From NCBI GenBank assembly GCA_022749755.1, contig CM040441.1, forward strand, positions 3,414,741-3,478,740: a stretch of 64,000 nucleotides of DNA, read 5' to 3'. Below are positions 37,985 to 49,529 of the stretch, in pieces. Within the stretch, counting starts at the first letter, position 1, and each line of letters begins with the position of its first letter. A model generated the notes under the pieces. The model was not told where the DNA came from, did no database searches, and was given only the letters and a program-made list of their open reading frames with translations. This DNA is from Azadirachta indica. Lineage: Eukaryota > Streptophyta > Magnoliopsida > Sapindales > Meliaceae. The translations under genes and the position numbers were made by a program.

Positions 37985-39825
37985 TGATAAGAAAACAGAT
38001 CAAAAGGAGAAATTATGATTTTCTTATCTCATTGACTCTAGTCAATAAAAGGAAAATAATCATTATTAAAGGGAAAATCATCATGATGTTATGTTTTATT
38101 GACTCTAGTGTAGAGGTGACAAAACAGACGGCTTGGTTCAAGCTTGACATGGCCCATTTTGTGAACAGTGTCAGCATGGCCCGACAAGACCCAATACTGT
38201 TTACAAGTTAGACCGATAAAAAGCCCATATGCTATGTTATGCCTTGTCATAAACAGTAATTGTGCCATATTAGACTCTGTCATATTGTTTATTGGTTAGG
38301 CTGTGCTAGGCCGCTCTATTATTTGGGCTACTGTTCAGCCTGTGAACAATAATATTGTCCTAGTCAATAATTGATTACTATTTATCATTAACAAAAAAAA
38401 TTGATCTTAAATAATAAAACTGAACTTTTAAAATTATTAAAATAAAATTTAATACAAATTTAATCACTCATGTAATTTGGTTAACAAAAGCTATATAACT
38501 ATATTGAACTTATATAGTAATGATATTATACTTTTATTCAATTTCAATTTCAACATTCCTAATACAGAGAGACTAGTAGATTATTTTTTTGTAAGTTGTA
38601 ATTTGTAATATTTATTTGTATTGTTAAATGTAATTTGTTATTTAAATATAAAATGAAATGAAGTAAAAATGATTCAATGTAAAAAATTTGTACTTTGTAA
38701 TTTGTAACATTCAAAAATGAAAAATAATAACATCTCCACTACTTTCATTAATTAGTTATTTAGTTACAACATAAATTAAAGCATTAACACAATTTACATA
38801 AATTTTAAATTGCTTAAATTTAAATCCAAAAATTAAAAATTTAAATGGATGACACATAAAATTTTAATTTTGATTGTTATAACTATATAGAATTTGCATA
38901 AATTTTTAAGTAAACATTGTAAAATGATGATTGATAATTGCTTTGAAATTAATTTACAACTATGCATATAACATTTTATTTAGAAAAATAAGAGTGCAAT
39001 TAATTAATGATCGTTAATGTCTTTACATTATATTAATTATAATTACGTATGACTAATAGTCATATTATGTGTTTATAATTTTATATGTATGCATATTTAA
39101 AGTATTTAATTATAGTATGATCAAAATGTAATTAATTATTATATTTTATTATAAATTGTAATTATTCATTCAAAATTTTAATTTAATAATAAACAATAAA
39201 TATTGTAAACATTTTATTTAGCGAATATATTATTATTTAAAATTTGTTTAATTTATTATTATTTTCAATTTAACAAATTATTTATTATTCAAAAAATTTA
39301 TATTTATTTAAATTAATTTTCAATTTTTAAAAGGTAAAAAAATATTACTAATAATAATTTACTATTAATATTGGGTTACTGTTTATTTTATTGTTCAAGT
39401 TTGACAATGTTTACAAGTAGCTTATATAGTGTTTGGCTTACCTTCTAATGGGTCGGGCCAACAAGGCAAGCACAATAATTATGTTGTGGCTCGTGTGAGT
39501 CTCATCAATTTTACTGTATGTGCCGTGCCGATTTAATACGAGAGCTTGAGCTTATATGGGCTTGAGTATGGTGGGCAAACACCCTAGGACAGCCCATTTG
39601 TTATCTCTACTCTAGTCAATAAAAATAAAAAAATCAATAAATAAACAATCAAACGACTAGAAGATCTCTAACGACTAGAAGATCAATTTCTCTTTAGAAA
39701 CAAATAATTCCTTGTAACATTCTTTATTAAACTTTTTTTGTATCTATTTAATCCTTGTAAGCTTATAAGTTTGATTATCGAGAAAGAAGAAAACTTCTTT
39801 TGTATATATTTTTCTTGAAATTCTT
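37985..39825 (+). mobile_element. 5' LTR of Copia(+), with hAT insertion
   Basis: Matches the 3' LTR at 60,895-61,221. Both contain aggagaaattatgattttctt, catcatgatgtt, gactctagt and ttaaacttttcttgta-like phrases and end cttgaaattctt. Without the 1.5-kb hAT insertion and its duplicated 8 bp, the LTR is about 334 bp, close to the 328 bp of the 3' copy. A degenerate primer-binding site (ttattagagcc, compare the Met-tRNA-type TATCAGAGCC) follows at 39,830. Confidence 0.88.
38111..39609. mobile_element. hAT-type non-autonomous element in the Copia LTR
   Basis: A 1499-bp insertion with ends tagaggtgacaaa and ttgttatctcta (inverted). It is flanked by ctctagtg (38,103-38,110) and ctctagtc (39,610-39,617), 7 of 8 identical; the uninterrupted 3' LTR has a single gactctagt at this point. 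The subterminal regions are GC-rich with repeated cggcccg- and ggcccg-like text. There is no transposase frame. Class and limits are firm because an empty-site comparison is available in the same window. Confidence 0.9.
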
Positions 39826-39840
39826 TTTGTTATTAGAGCC

Positions 39841-40524
39841 ATGGCTACAAGATCAAACATTGAACCTGTGTTATCTATTTAATCCTTTTATCAATGTGCA
39901 AGTTTAGTTACTATTAAACTCACCATAGAAAACTACTAACTTTTGAGCTCTCAAACTGCTACTTATTTGAAGTCTTGGTTTAGAATATCATACTGAAAAT
40001 ATTGAAGCACCATCAAAGATCGTGGAGGAAGATGGAAAGGAGATTGCCAATCCAGAATTCGTTGTCTGGGCAAATAATGATGGATTTCTCGTGACCTGGC
40101 TCAAAAGCATGATCATTGAAGATGTGTTAAGCATGGGAGTTAGTGTGCCAACTGCACGAGAAATCTGGCTCACCATTGAAGAGAACATGCTTCCTACAAC
40201 AAAAGAACAAGAAAATTGGCTAAAACATAGCCTTTATTCATTAAAAAAGGGATCATCAAGATTAGATGATTTTCTTAAAAAATTCAAAGGTTTTTGTGAC
40301 GAGTTGTCTACAATTGGTAAACTAATCAATGATAAAGACAAGGTCTTTCAAATTACACGAGCCTTGGGACCCAAATATGCTGACTTCAAAACTGCTATGC
40401 TTACAAAGCTGCCGTATCCGACTTTTAAGCAATTCATCAATGCTCTACAAAACATGAACAAACGGTAATACCTGAAAAAGATGAAGAGGTTGAAACAAAT
40501 CACAATCAAGCTTTTCTTGGATAA
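39841..40524 (+). mobile_element. Copia(+) gag region
   Basis: The leader ATG at 39,841 follows the primer-binding site, but the frame closes soon and reading resumes from about 39,905. The open stretch 40,022-40,468 encodes VVWANNDGFLVTWLKSMI, AREIWLTIEENM, HSLYSLKKGSSRLDDFLKKF and ITRALGPKYADFKTAM, which match the gag polyprotein (UBN2-type) domain of plant Ty1/copia elements. The last recognisable words are EVETNHNQAFLG at about 40,480-40,520. LINE sequence begins immediately afterwards, before any zinc knuckle. Confidence 0.85.
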
Positions 40525-41950
40525 AGAGGAAATCTCACTCTTAAAGAGAGTTATAACTCCCTTAGAGTTCACAGCAATGTGAAACCTTGGTGCAGCATGC
40601 TTTGGAAAAAGTTCATACCTCCTAAATTATCTAAGTTGGTTTGGAGGTTACTACCACATAGACCGCCGGTTGATGATGTCTTCCGTTAAAGAGGGGCTTA
40701 TGTCATTTCAGTTTGCTCCTTATGTGAAGTCCCTTCACATTCGGAAACCATAGATCATCTTTTTGCCACCTCCTCTTTTGCCACAAGACTATGGATTTGG
40801 TTTGGAAATAGATTTCACATTAATATGATGTTTTCTTCAGTTCAAGAGCTGTGGGATATTTTCTGCTTATTACTCGTTTTACTCTCTTTGGAAGGTACGT
40901 AATAAGCTCGGTTTGAGAATATGCAGCCTTCTTTGTATCGGATACAATCTGATTGTCTTGCTCACGTTCAATAGTTCGCAAATTTCAACCCGGGTTTTGT
41001 AAATTTTGGGAGAGATAGAGACATTCTTTTGGATCTTGGTATTCCTTCGAATCTTGGTAAAGCTCCTAAGGTTCACATTCTAAATTGGCATCCGCCGGTT
41101 GCGGGCTGGGTGAAAGCGAATTCTAATGGGTTAGCAGAAGGTAACCCTGGTGACGCTGCTTGTGCTGGGATTTTTTGAAATGATATGGGCGAGTTCATGG
41201 GTGATTTTGGTCTCTCTCTTGGTCACAACACTGCTTTTTTTGCTGAACTAATGGCTACCATCTTGGTAGCTGAGATTGCTTATGACAAGGGCTGGTTTAA
41301 TCTTTGGCTTGAGAGTGATTCAATTCTAGTTATTCACTTCTTCAATAATAATTCTATTCATCCTCCTTGGGCATTGTGGAATCGTTGGCTCAATTGCAAA
41401 GACCTGATTTCTAGAATGGACTTTCGCTACACTCATACGTTTGGGGAGACTAATAGTATAGCTGACACCTTGGCCAATTTAGGTCTTGATCATGAGGTCT
41501 TCCGTTGGTGGGATAGTCCTCCTAAAGATATCTGCAGCTCTAAGGATGCGAATGGATTTCAGACTTACCGTTTTTGTTAGCTCTTTGTTTGGCTTTGTTT
41601 CTAGCTATCTACTTGTGACTTTCGGATTTGTATTGCTGGTCCTAATTTTCTGGGAGTGCACTGGAACCTCTCTTTATCTACTGAAATTTTTTGATCTTTT
41701 CTTTTCGGGCATGCTGGCTGCTGCTAGAGGACACTGAAAGTTTGGAAGTTTTGCACACTACTGCTGTTAGCTAGTTGGAGTTTTCTATCTTGTGGCTGGG
41801 TTTGCTGTTGTAGTTTATTTATGATGTACCCATTTAAGTGTTTTACTTCCTTGATTTGTCAAAAGTTTTTTGGGTTCTCCTTGGATCTGTATTTATCTTT
41901 TCTTTTAATAAAATTGCTCTAGACTTTTGATTAGAGTTTAATTAAAAAAA
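40525..41950 (+). mobile_element. 5'-truncated LINE (LINE-B)
   Basis: zf-RVT and RNase H remnants of LINE ORF2: ESYNSLRVHSNVKPW, PPKLSKLVWRLLPHRPPVDD, then FVNFGRDRDILLDLGIP, GWVKANSNGLAEGNPGDAA and an open stretch (41,185-41,580) with AELMATILVAEIAYDKGW, LWLESDSILVIHFF and GETNSIADTLANLGL. Similarity to LINE-A (34,320) is strong, so they are one family. The catalytic first Asp of RNase H is replaced by Ser (ANSNG). The 3' end is aattaaaaaaag at about 41,940-41,950. Its left edge lies in Copia(+) gag and its right edge touches duplication copy B exactly at the A-tail. Confidence 0.85.
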
Positions 41951-44584
41951 GTTTACTTAAAAAGTATGTGTAAAAATTGGAGAGCCGTGTGTGGTTGTCA
42001 CTTCGCCTCAAATAGCACTACATTATCTCGCCCTTATTTGGCTATAGGCAAACATAACGATGGATCCAAATAAGAAAAAGGGATAAAATTTAAAATGTTT
42101 AGATCTAAGAATTCGCAAATAATTTAAAATAATATGTAAAATTAAATGATCATTGATCTATCTGCTATATATATATATATATATATATGCTATTAGTTTT
42201 GCTATTTTAGTATTATAATAATCACATAAAATTATTATAAGAAAAGTAAGTCTTTTGATTGAAAATAATTTTTTTTAAATTTTACTAAAAATGAAGAGTA
42301 AATGTGTTATTGTGGTTGGAAAAAATTATTATAGAGTAAAATCATACTTCACCTTATTTTACCCGAAAGAGAAAATATAATAGAAGTATTGTTAGAGATG
42401 ATAGTGAAATTAACTGAAACTTTTTAGAGTAAAATAACGAATATCAAAATTATTAGGGATACATGTGATAACTTAAAAATTGAAAAAACGAATATTTCAT
42501 TTTGTATATAGTAAGAAAAAAAAAAAAATAGTAAAAATATTTACAAATATTATGATAAAAATAAACTTTAATTTTGATTATAAATTTAACTCTAATTTAT
42601 TAGATAACTAACCCACATATTAATTACCTCACAATAGCTGAACCAAGAATTAGGCCAGTTGGGCCCATTACCTTTTTTTATTTGGTTTTTTTTATTACAA
42701 AAATTAAAAAGATACAAGTATAATTATATATAAATAATTATTTTTCATATAATAAAAATCACAATATCAAATATATAAGATTAGAAGTATAAATTATGAT
42801 AAGTATGAGATAGAAATTGTATTATAAATTGATAAATTAATATAAAGAATAAAGCACATAAAATAATATATAATAAAAATGATGACAAAAATCATAATAA
42901 ATATATTTACATTGAGATTACTTATGTTCAATTTATAAAAAAAAAATATTATTCCAATAATAAAAGATTAGTTTTAAATAAATTTATAATGAGATGTTTT
43001 TGAATTTCTAAGCTAAAATGAAATATTACAATAACAATTATAAATCAATTTTTAATTTTAACTTATATTAATTTAATTTTTTGATGATATTATGTAAATT
43101 ATGTTATAAATAATTAAAATAATATGACATTTTATTAGAAATAATTAGTTAATTTTATAATTAATTAATATATTATATTATTAAAAGTAGAGATGGATAA
43201 AATATTTAAATAAGGGATAAGGTGAGAAGTTTCAATATTTGGAGAGGGTTTCAATATATAAATAAGTTTGTTCGAGTTACAAATATATATAGGTGCCATC
43301 AATTAATTTTGTTCATTGAATGTTACCGGTTGTTTTCATATGAAATTAATAAATCATAATATTTAATTTTGATTATTGGTTGTTAAAAAGTCCTTTTCAG
43401 TGTTAGCCACCTATCATTTTCCCTAACGCATGTATTATAAAGAAGTTTATATAATTAAAGAAAAACTGTATTTTCATTAATGATAAAAAAATATATATAT
43501 TATAATGGTTCTATTTATAGAGGAAGATTAAGAAATAAAAAGATAATAATTCAAAACTATATAATTATGGGATAAAGTTTTCGTAAAATATTTGACTAAT
43601 TCTACCAAATTATAATTCTGATTTCTTAGCATGCCAAACCGTCAGTGAATATGGAAACATTCTACTGAATATCTTCAATAACTTTAAAATTCTTGCCAAA
43701 TTAATGTAACAATTAATAAATGACTTTTCATATTTTGATGAAATAATTAATATAATACAAAAATTCATCACATATGCCCACATGGTAAATACTATTGAAT
43801 AAAATTTTAAGTAATAGCTATACCATATCATATATATATATATATATACCTGTTTGACAAATTCTTGTCTAACATGCATTAATTTTAAAATTAATAAATT
43901 ATAGTTGAAATAATTATAATAAAAAAGAAAATTTAAAATATAAAATATATTTTTAGTGAAATTTTCTATTATTCTCGTCCCACCTAAGTTTTTTTTTTGA
44001 TATTATTCAACATTTTGATTTCTAATCAAAATGATTTCTTGGAAAGGGAAGAATTAATAGAAAATTTGCTTTCTTTATCTTTTTATATATGCTACAAATT
44101 AATTATGTAAATTTTTTTTGCAACTCATGTATTAGAAAAAATTATAGCTAAGTAACATTAAAAAAAGATTTTTAACATCTAATAATAAGAATTAAATATT
44201 ATAATTTCTAATTTCATACAAAAACGACTGGTAACATTTAATTGATAAAATTAGTTAATGTATATTTTTTTGATAACATCTACATACATATATTCGTAAT
44301 TCTACACAAACTTACATATTTTGATCAATTATCATAATTAATTTGCTTTAACTTCATACTTCTTTTACGTCCAATTAATGACTCAACATATGATTAAGGT
44401 TGTTAAAATCAAATTATAACTATTATTATAATGTTCATTTTAGTTTATAAATTCAAAAACTTCTTATTATAAATTTATTATCATATATATATATATGAGA
44501 AAATTAAAAAAAATGAAAAAAATAGTAAAAAATTAATGATATTTTTTCAACTTGTCGTTTCTGACACTGTTATAGAAAATTGGA

Positions 44585-46345
44585 TAGTATTTATAATGAA
44601 ATCAAATATAATTCAGTAACTTTCCAGTTAATCAATAGACGTTATTATTTGCACATATAACTTAGTATTCATAATTTAATGGATGTGTTATATAAGTCAT
44701 TCTCATATATATGAAATTAGAAACCATAATGTTATTCTCAACAAATATTGTCACTTGTAATAACAAATTAGGTACTAAATATGTATGAATTAATTTAATT
44801 ATGTAAGCAGATACAGTATTTAAATATGTATGAATTAACTGCACGGTCTCTTTTTCCACATGCAAGCAGCATTATTGGCAGTTGTAACAAATTAGGTAGT
44901 GAAATTAAATTGTCAACACCTAATATTGAGTTGTTTCTCATTCATTAATTGACCCATTGTACAACTTTCAATGCCACTCAAATAAAAAAATAATAAATCC
45001 TTAATCTGTTAATCTTACCAAATATAATTATCATTAGGATATATACTAATGTAAGATGTGAAAATGAAGAAATAAAATTAAAATCTGTCTTATTCAAGAA
45101 TAATTTTATATATACTGAAATCAAATATCAATCAGCTACTTAATAGACGTTATTATCTACATATATTTGAAATTCAAAAACGTAATAGTATTAACAATAT
45201 ATTCACATATAAAATATGTATGAATTAATTGCGCAACATTATTTGCGCTTGTAACAAATTAGGATTATTAAAAAATGATTAAAAGAACTTAAGGTAAATT
45301 ATATTATATGCTTTTGTCTTTCAATTCTTTCAGAACAGTTAATTGATTTGGCACCTTTATTGATTGTGAGATATATATATATTTTCTCAAATGCACTACA
45401 ACTGTATGCATTTGAATAGCAAATTAAATTGAATGCTTTTCTTTTTTCAGTTCTTTCAAAACAATTAATTAATTGGCAGCCGCTTGATTTTCAAATGCAC
45501 TATCGATTTGTTTTCTATGCATACACACCCCATATTCTGTTTGTTTCTCTTTCATTAATTCACCAATTGTACAGCTTTCAATTCCACTCAAACAAAATAA
45601 TAAATATCTTTAATCGGTTTATCTTACCAAATTAAGGTGTGAAATGAAGAAAAAAAATTCAATCTGTCTTATCCTTGCTCAATTCTGAGCTTTAAATGCA
45701 AATATGTAGAACTCTACGTACTTCCGTTGCCAAAATTAATTTAGTATTGGAAATTAAATTAAATTTATTCTTGCTCGATATAGTTTTATTTCTTCGTTTT
45801 CACATCTTTGATATATCTAATATTGAAATTAAATTTGGTCAGATAACCAGATTAAGGATTTATTACTTTTGTTTGAGTAACATTGAAAGCTGTAAAATCA
45901 AAATTTGGTAAGAGAAACAAACGGAATATTAGTTGTGTACGCATGTTTTGTGAACTAAAATGAGAATTTTCAAAATGATTTCCTAATATACCACAGTCAA
46001 TAATGATGCCAAATCAATTAATTGTTCTGAAAGAATTAAAAAACAAAAGCATACAATTTAATATGCTTTAAGTTCTTTTAATCTTTATTTTAATATTCCT
46101 AATTTGTTACAAGCGCAAATAATGTTGCATGCATGTGGAAAAGGAGATCGTGCAACTAATTCTTATTTTAAGTGTGAACTGACAATTTATGTTTGTAATA
46201 CCATTATGGTTTCTAATTTCTCATATAAGAGAATGACTTATGTAACATATCCATTAAATTAAGAATACTATTTTATATATGTAGAAAATAATGTTTATAT
46301 TGATTAACCAGAAAGTTCCTGAATTACATTTGATTTCATTATAAA
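44585..46345. repeat. Long inverted repeat upstream of PME copy B
   Basis: The region before the PME TATA box (about 45,840-46,345) is mirrored by about 44,585-45,640. The left arm includes the complement of the TATA region itself (tatttataatgaaatcaaat at 44,588), the phrase ttaatcaatagacgttatta against its partner near 46,290-46,310, and ctctttttccacatgcaagc against its partner near 46,128-46,150. A further partial direct copy of the left arm lies at about 45,110-45,300. The arms are imperfect but long, with about 200 bp between them. Confidence 0.75.
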
Positions 46346-46346
46346 T
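46340..46346 (+). promoter_or_regulatory. TATA box of PME copy B
   Basis: TATAAAT, 91 bp before the start codon at 46,437; with a start site about 30 bp downstream this implies a 5' UTR of about 65 bases. Position and surrounding sequence are conserved in copy A (6366). Confidence 0.7.
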
Positions 46347-46436
46347 ACCCTCCAATATTTCATGCATCCCTCTCAAGTCATATAATTATTTGCTAGCTGT
46401 TATTCCTTGCGCAATTTTCCCTCTCTTCATCTTGCG

Positions 46437-47567
46437 ATGGCCAATTTCACCTCCCAAGCTTGTTTTCGCCTCTCTATATTACCAATATTTCTTGCTTTTG
46501 TCAATTGTGATCAACCAAATATTACTGTCTCTCTCGATGGCTCAAGCAATTATGCTTCAATTGCAACCGCTGTAGAAGCTGCTCCCAACTTATCTAGTAC
46601 TCCATTTATTATATATGTGAAGGCAGACACATATTATGAGAATGTATTTGTAAGAAAATCACATATTATAATATTTGGGGATGGTATTAATAAAACAATT
46701 ATAAGCGTATAATAAAAGTCGCGAAGAAGGCTTCGGTACCCAGGACACCGCTACCATGGGTGAGTTTGACAATTTATACAAAGCTAAATAATAGTACTTG
46801 AATGAATTTTCTGAAGCCAATTGCTTATTAATTTTTAAAATATAATTAATTTTTTTTCCTTAGATGTAACCGCCTCATGGTTTTTAGCCAAGGACCTAAG
46901 CATCGTGAAGTCAGCAGGTCCAAAAGGAGGACAAGCTGTTGCCCTCAGAATTGCTGGAAATCATATACCTTGTTACAAATGTTCAATTGAAGGATATCAA
47001 GACACTTTGTTCCTGGCTTATGGTGAGCAGCAATTCTTTTACGAGCGTAATATTTTTGGCACTATTGATTTTATTTTTGGCGATTCTGCTGTTATGCTTC
47101 AAAACACTTTGATTTATGTAAGAAAACCAAGTGAAGGCCAAGGAAATGTGATCATCGCAGATAGAAGGGAATCAAAAGAAAAAAATTCTGCGATTGTGAT
47201 TCATAACTGCACAATAAATGCAGCGAGTGATTTTATACCATTCAAATCAACTGTGAAGACTTATCTTGGAAGACCATGGAAAGAATATTCTCGGACGATT
47301 ATCATGCAGTCTTATTTAGGTGATCTCATTGATCATGAGGGTTGGTCTAAATGGAATGATAGTACATTCGCATTAACAACCTTATACTATGCTGAGTATG
47401 CCAATCGAGGACCAAGGGCATCTGTTAAGGGTAGAGTCAAATGGCCTGGCTATCATATCTTATATAATCCCACTGAAGTTCAAAATTTTATTGTACAAAA
47501 CTTCATTCGTGGTAGTGAGTGGCTTCCACAATTAGGGGTTCCATTTATTCCTAATCTTATAGATTAG
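46437..47567 (+). pseudogene. Pectin methylesterase gene with one frameshift (copy B)
   Basis: Exon 1 46,437-46,759, intron 46,760-46,863 (GT/AG, phase 1), exon 2 46,864-47,567. PME (CE8) hydrolyses methyl esters of wall homogalacturonan. The N-terminus MANFTSQACFRLSILPIFLA is a secretion signal, directly followed by the catalytic domain (NITVSLDGSSNYASI), so there is no PMEI-type pro-region. The total would be about 341 codons, normal for the short class. Active-site motifs are present: QAVAL (46,932), GYQDTL (Asp at 47,001), DFIFGDSA (Asp at 47,067) and LGRPW (Arg at 47,271, Trp at 47,277). One extra base at about 46,704-46,707, in exon 1 just after KTII, shifts the frame and causes a stop within three codons; copy A lacks this base. 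It is either a very young pseudogene or a sequence error; apart from that base it reads through. The start was chosen because ATG precedes a clean signal peptide and is shared with copy A. Confidence 0.85.
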
Positions 47568-48304
47568 TTCTTTATGTAATAATATACAAGATCTTACCTT
47601 ACAAAATGTGCATGTAGCTAGCATGAGACGTTATAATATTCATCTTAGTAATATTTTTCTATGTGATTGTTGGATAGTAAATTTTAATTTCCTGCAATTA
47701 AGCTTTAGAACCACCAATAAAAAATCACTAATTGAGGCGGTATAAATTTACTAGTTGAAATTATTTTTAATAAAAAAACTAGTGAAATTTATGTGATTGG
47801 GGGACTGCTTGGGGGAGAATTCTAAGTTTAGTAAGTTAAAGAATTATTGCCATACTTGTTTTTAGAGGTTGACCAAAGAAGAGCTGAAAAACATTTTCTT
47901 TGTTGGCTATAGTGTATAGGTCTTGATTACTAAGCATAGCTCATCGTTACACAATAGAGGATTTGACAATAACATTAAAATGATCAAAATATGGTCACGC
48001 ATTCTTAACATAGTTGATTGAGATTGTTTGTAATAAAGATGTTAGTTAATAACTCATGATTAATTCTTGAACTAAATAAAATCTCAACTTATAATAAAGA
48101 GAAATACATGAAATCTATAAAGACAAAACAGATAAGACACGTGATTTGACATTGTGCCTACGTTCACAATAGCAGAACCATCGCATATTTTTATTGTATC
48201 AATAAATGATTACAGTTTAATAATTGTAGGCAAATTATAGCACCAAATTACACTCACTCCCATTTACTCTTCGTCCTTTATATTAGATTTTGATGTTGAA
48301 CATC
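47568..48304 (+). other. Conserved PME 3' flank and downstream module
   Basis: The 180 bp after the PME stop (tacaaaatgtgcatgtagct and following) are shared with copy A (8040-8200) and with unit C (51,297-51,445). They are probably the 3' UTR plus spacer. The module at 48,150-48,300 is the copy B version of the repeat described at 8560-10,530. No gene. Confidence 0.55.
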
Positions 48305-48305
48305 T

Positions 48306-48812
48306 CTCATCCAAGTGTTATACCAGAGAAGGACAATTTTCTTACTGTAATAAATCAAATTAGATTTTACTGCTCCTCCCTCAGAAATTTGTATTCCCCT
48401 TGCTCGAAACGCCAATGGATTCCCGTGTTTATCGCTTTTGTAGATTACAAGTTTTCTTGGCGTTTTGCATTGGCGAGCTCCTCAAATGGAATGGATTATT
48501 TTAATCTAGATGAGTTGTCCAAGAACAATCAAGCTCTGGCTTCTTATTTGGTCCTCATGGGATTTTTTTGCAGAAGACTTTTAGGTGGTTTTGGAATAGG
48601 TGGGCAACGATTGTCGTTACAGGTGTTACTGTAAAATGGATGGGCTTCTTGTTCTTGGCCTTTCTTTTTCTTTTTTTTTTTTTTTTCTACATGGTTTTAA
48701 GTTTGGGTAGGTCATTTTGGCTACCTTATTCTTTTAAATTTTTATTTTATTTTATCATTAATAGTATCTCTCTAAGATTTGACTTCGAGATCACTTATGA
48801 AAAAAAAAATTT
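48306..48812 (+). mobile_element. A-tailed insertion in copy B, probable LINE 3' fragment
   Basis: About 500 bp that replaces the corresponding stretch of copy A between gattttgatgttgaacatc (48,285) and tttcttttatacc (48,813). It ends with atgaaaaaaaaaa, and its last 150 bases are T-rich with atctctctaagattt, like the 3' UTRs of the LINEs nearby. The open frame at 48,290-48,634 shows no domain. Class inferred from the A-tail and UTR style. Confidence 0.5.
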
Positions 48813-48998
48813 CTTTTATACCTAATTTTGGAAGATTAATTAATGAAAATAATTTTATGAATTGAAAATATGTCACATCTTCCTAATTTTCTATGAAAAT
48901 GTCAAAAATGAACAAGCTGAAAAAAATATCATTAATCTTTTACTATTTTGAAATTTATTTTTCAATTTTATTATATATATATATATATAAATATGTTA

Positions 48999-49529
48999 TC
49001 AATGAATAAGGCTGTTTAACATATGCATTACATCAAGGGAGAAATTATACAATAATCTGTTCTCTTGGACATAAAATTTCAAGCTAGTATCTAAACAATC
49101 ACTTGCAGCATAATTACAATATCCAACTCCCCACACTGCTTCATCATAATCTCCTCTTTCAAAACTAGGAAACCCTTGCTCATTCATCATTAAGAGGCCA
49201 AATTCATAATCACGAATACAGATAAAAATATTTGACTTCATTAACCTACCTGTTGCATTCTTTTGTGCCTTAACAAAGAATGATAATGCTTCATTCGTCT
49301 TCTCATATGTTATATTTAATCCAACACTGCAAAGGCCGGTTTTATTTGTTGCAGCTTGGCTTCGGGAATCGGACTCGAAAACTGATATACAAGTCTCAGG
49401 ATATTCTGTGCCATTGCAGGATTTTCTGATTAGATCGGAGACACCGCCATCTTTTGCGGTCACAAACAAGGAATGAATAAAAATGGAGAACAGAAGAAGA
49501 AGAAGGTGAAAACTAGCTCGACTCATCAT
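48999..49529 (-). CDS. PMEI/invertase-inhibitor-like secreted protein
   Basis: An uninterrupted intronless frame of 176 codons. Residues 1-25 (MMSRASFHLLLLLFSIFIHS and following) form a signal peptide; the rest is a plant invertase/pectin methylesterase inhibitor domain, a secreted four-helix bundle. Cys38 and Cys47 are spaced as in the first disulfide of the family, and Cys104 and Cys145 fit the second; Cys67 and Cys138 are extra. Five N-glycosylation sequons lie at N39, N62, N72, N91 and N162. DYEFGLLMMNEQGFPSFERG and the GYCNYAASDCLD motif resemble proteins annotated as putative invertase inhibitors. The target enzyme cannot be told from sequence. The gene converges on the PME 1.4 kb upstream. 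The copy A homologue is dead, so this is the only intact one here. The start is the first of two adjacent ATGs, immediately before the signal peptide. Confidence 0.85.
   Translation of the reverse strand: MMSRASFHLLLLLFSIFIHSLFVTAKDGGVSDLIRKSCNGTEYPETCISVFESDSRSQAATNKTGLCSVGLNITYEKTNEALSFFVKAQKNATGRLMKSNIFICIRDYEFGLLMMNEQGFPSFERGDYDEAVWGVGYCNYAASDCLDTSLKFYVQENRLLYNFSLDVMHMLNSLIH

Noticed and set aside
46390..46575. Open frame overlapping the PME start in another frame
   Set aside because: It is a shadow of the signal-peptide exon; the PME frame has domain support and conservation with copy A.
48290..48634. 114-codon open frame downstream of the PME
   Set aside because: It lies in an A-tailed insertion absent from copy A and shows no domain, so it is more likely transposon-derived than a gene.
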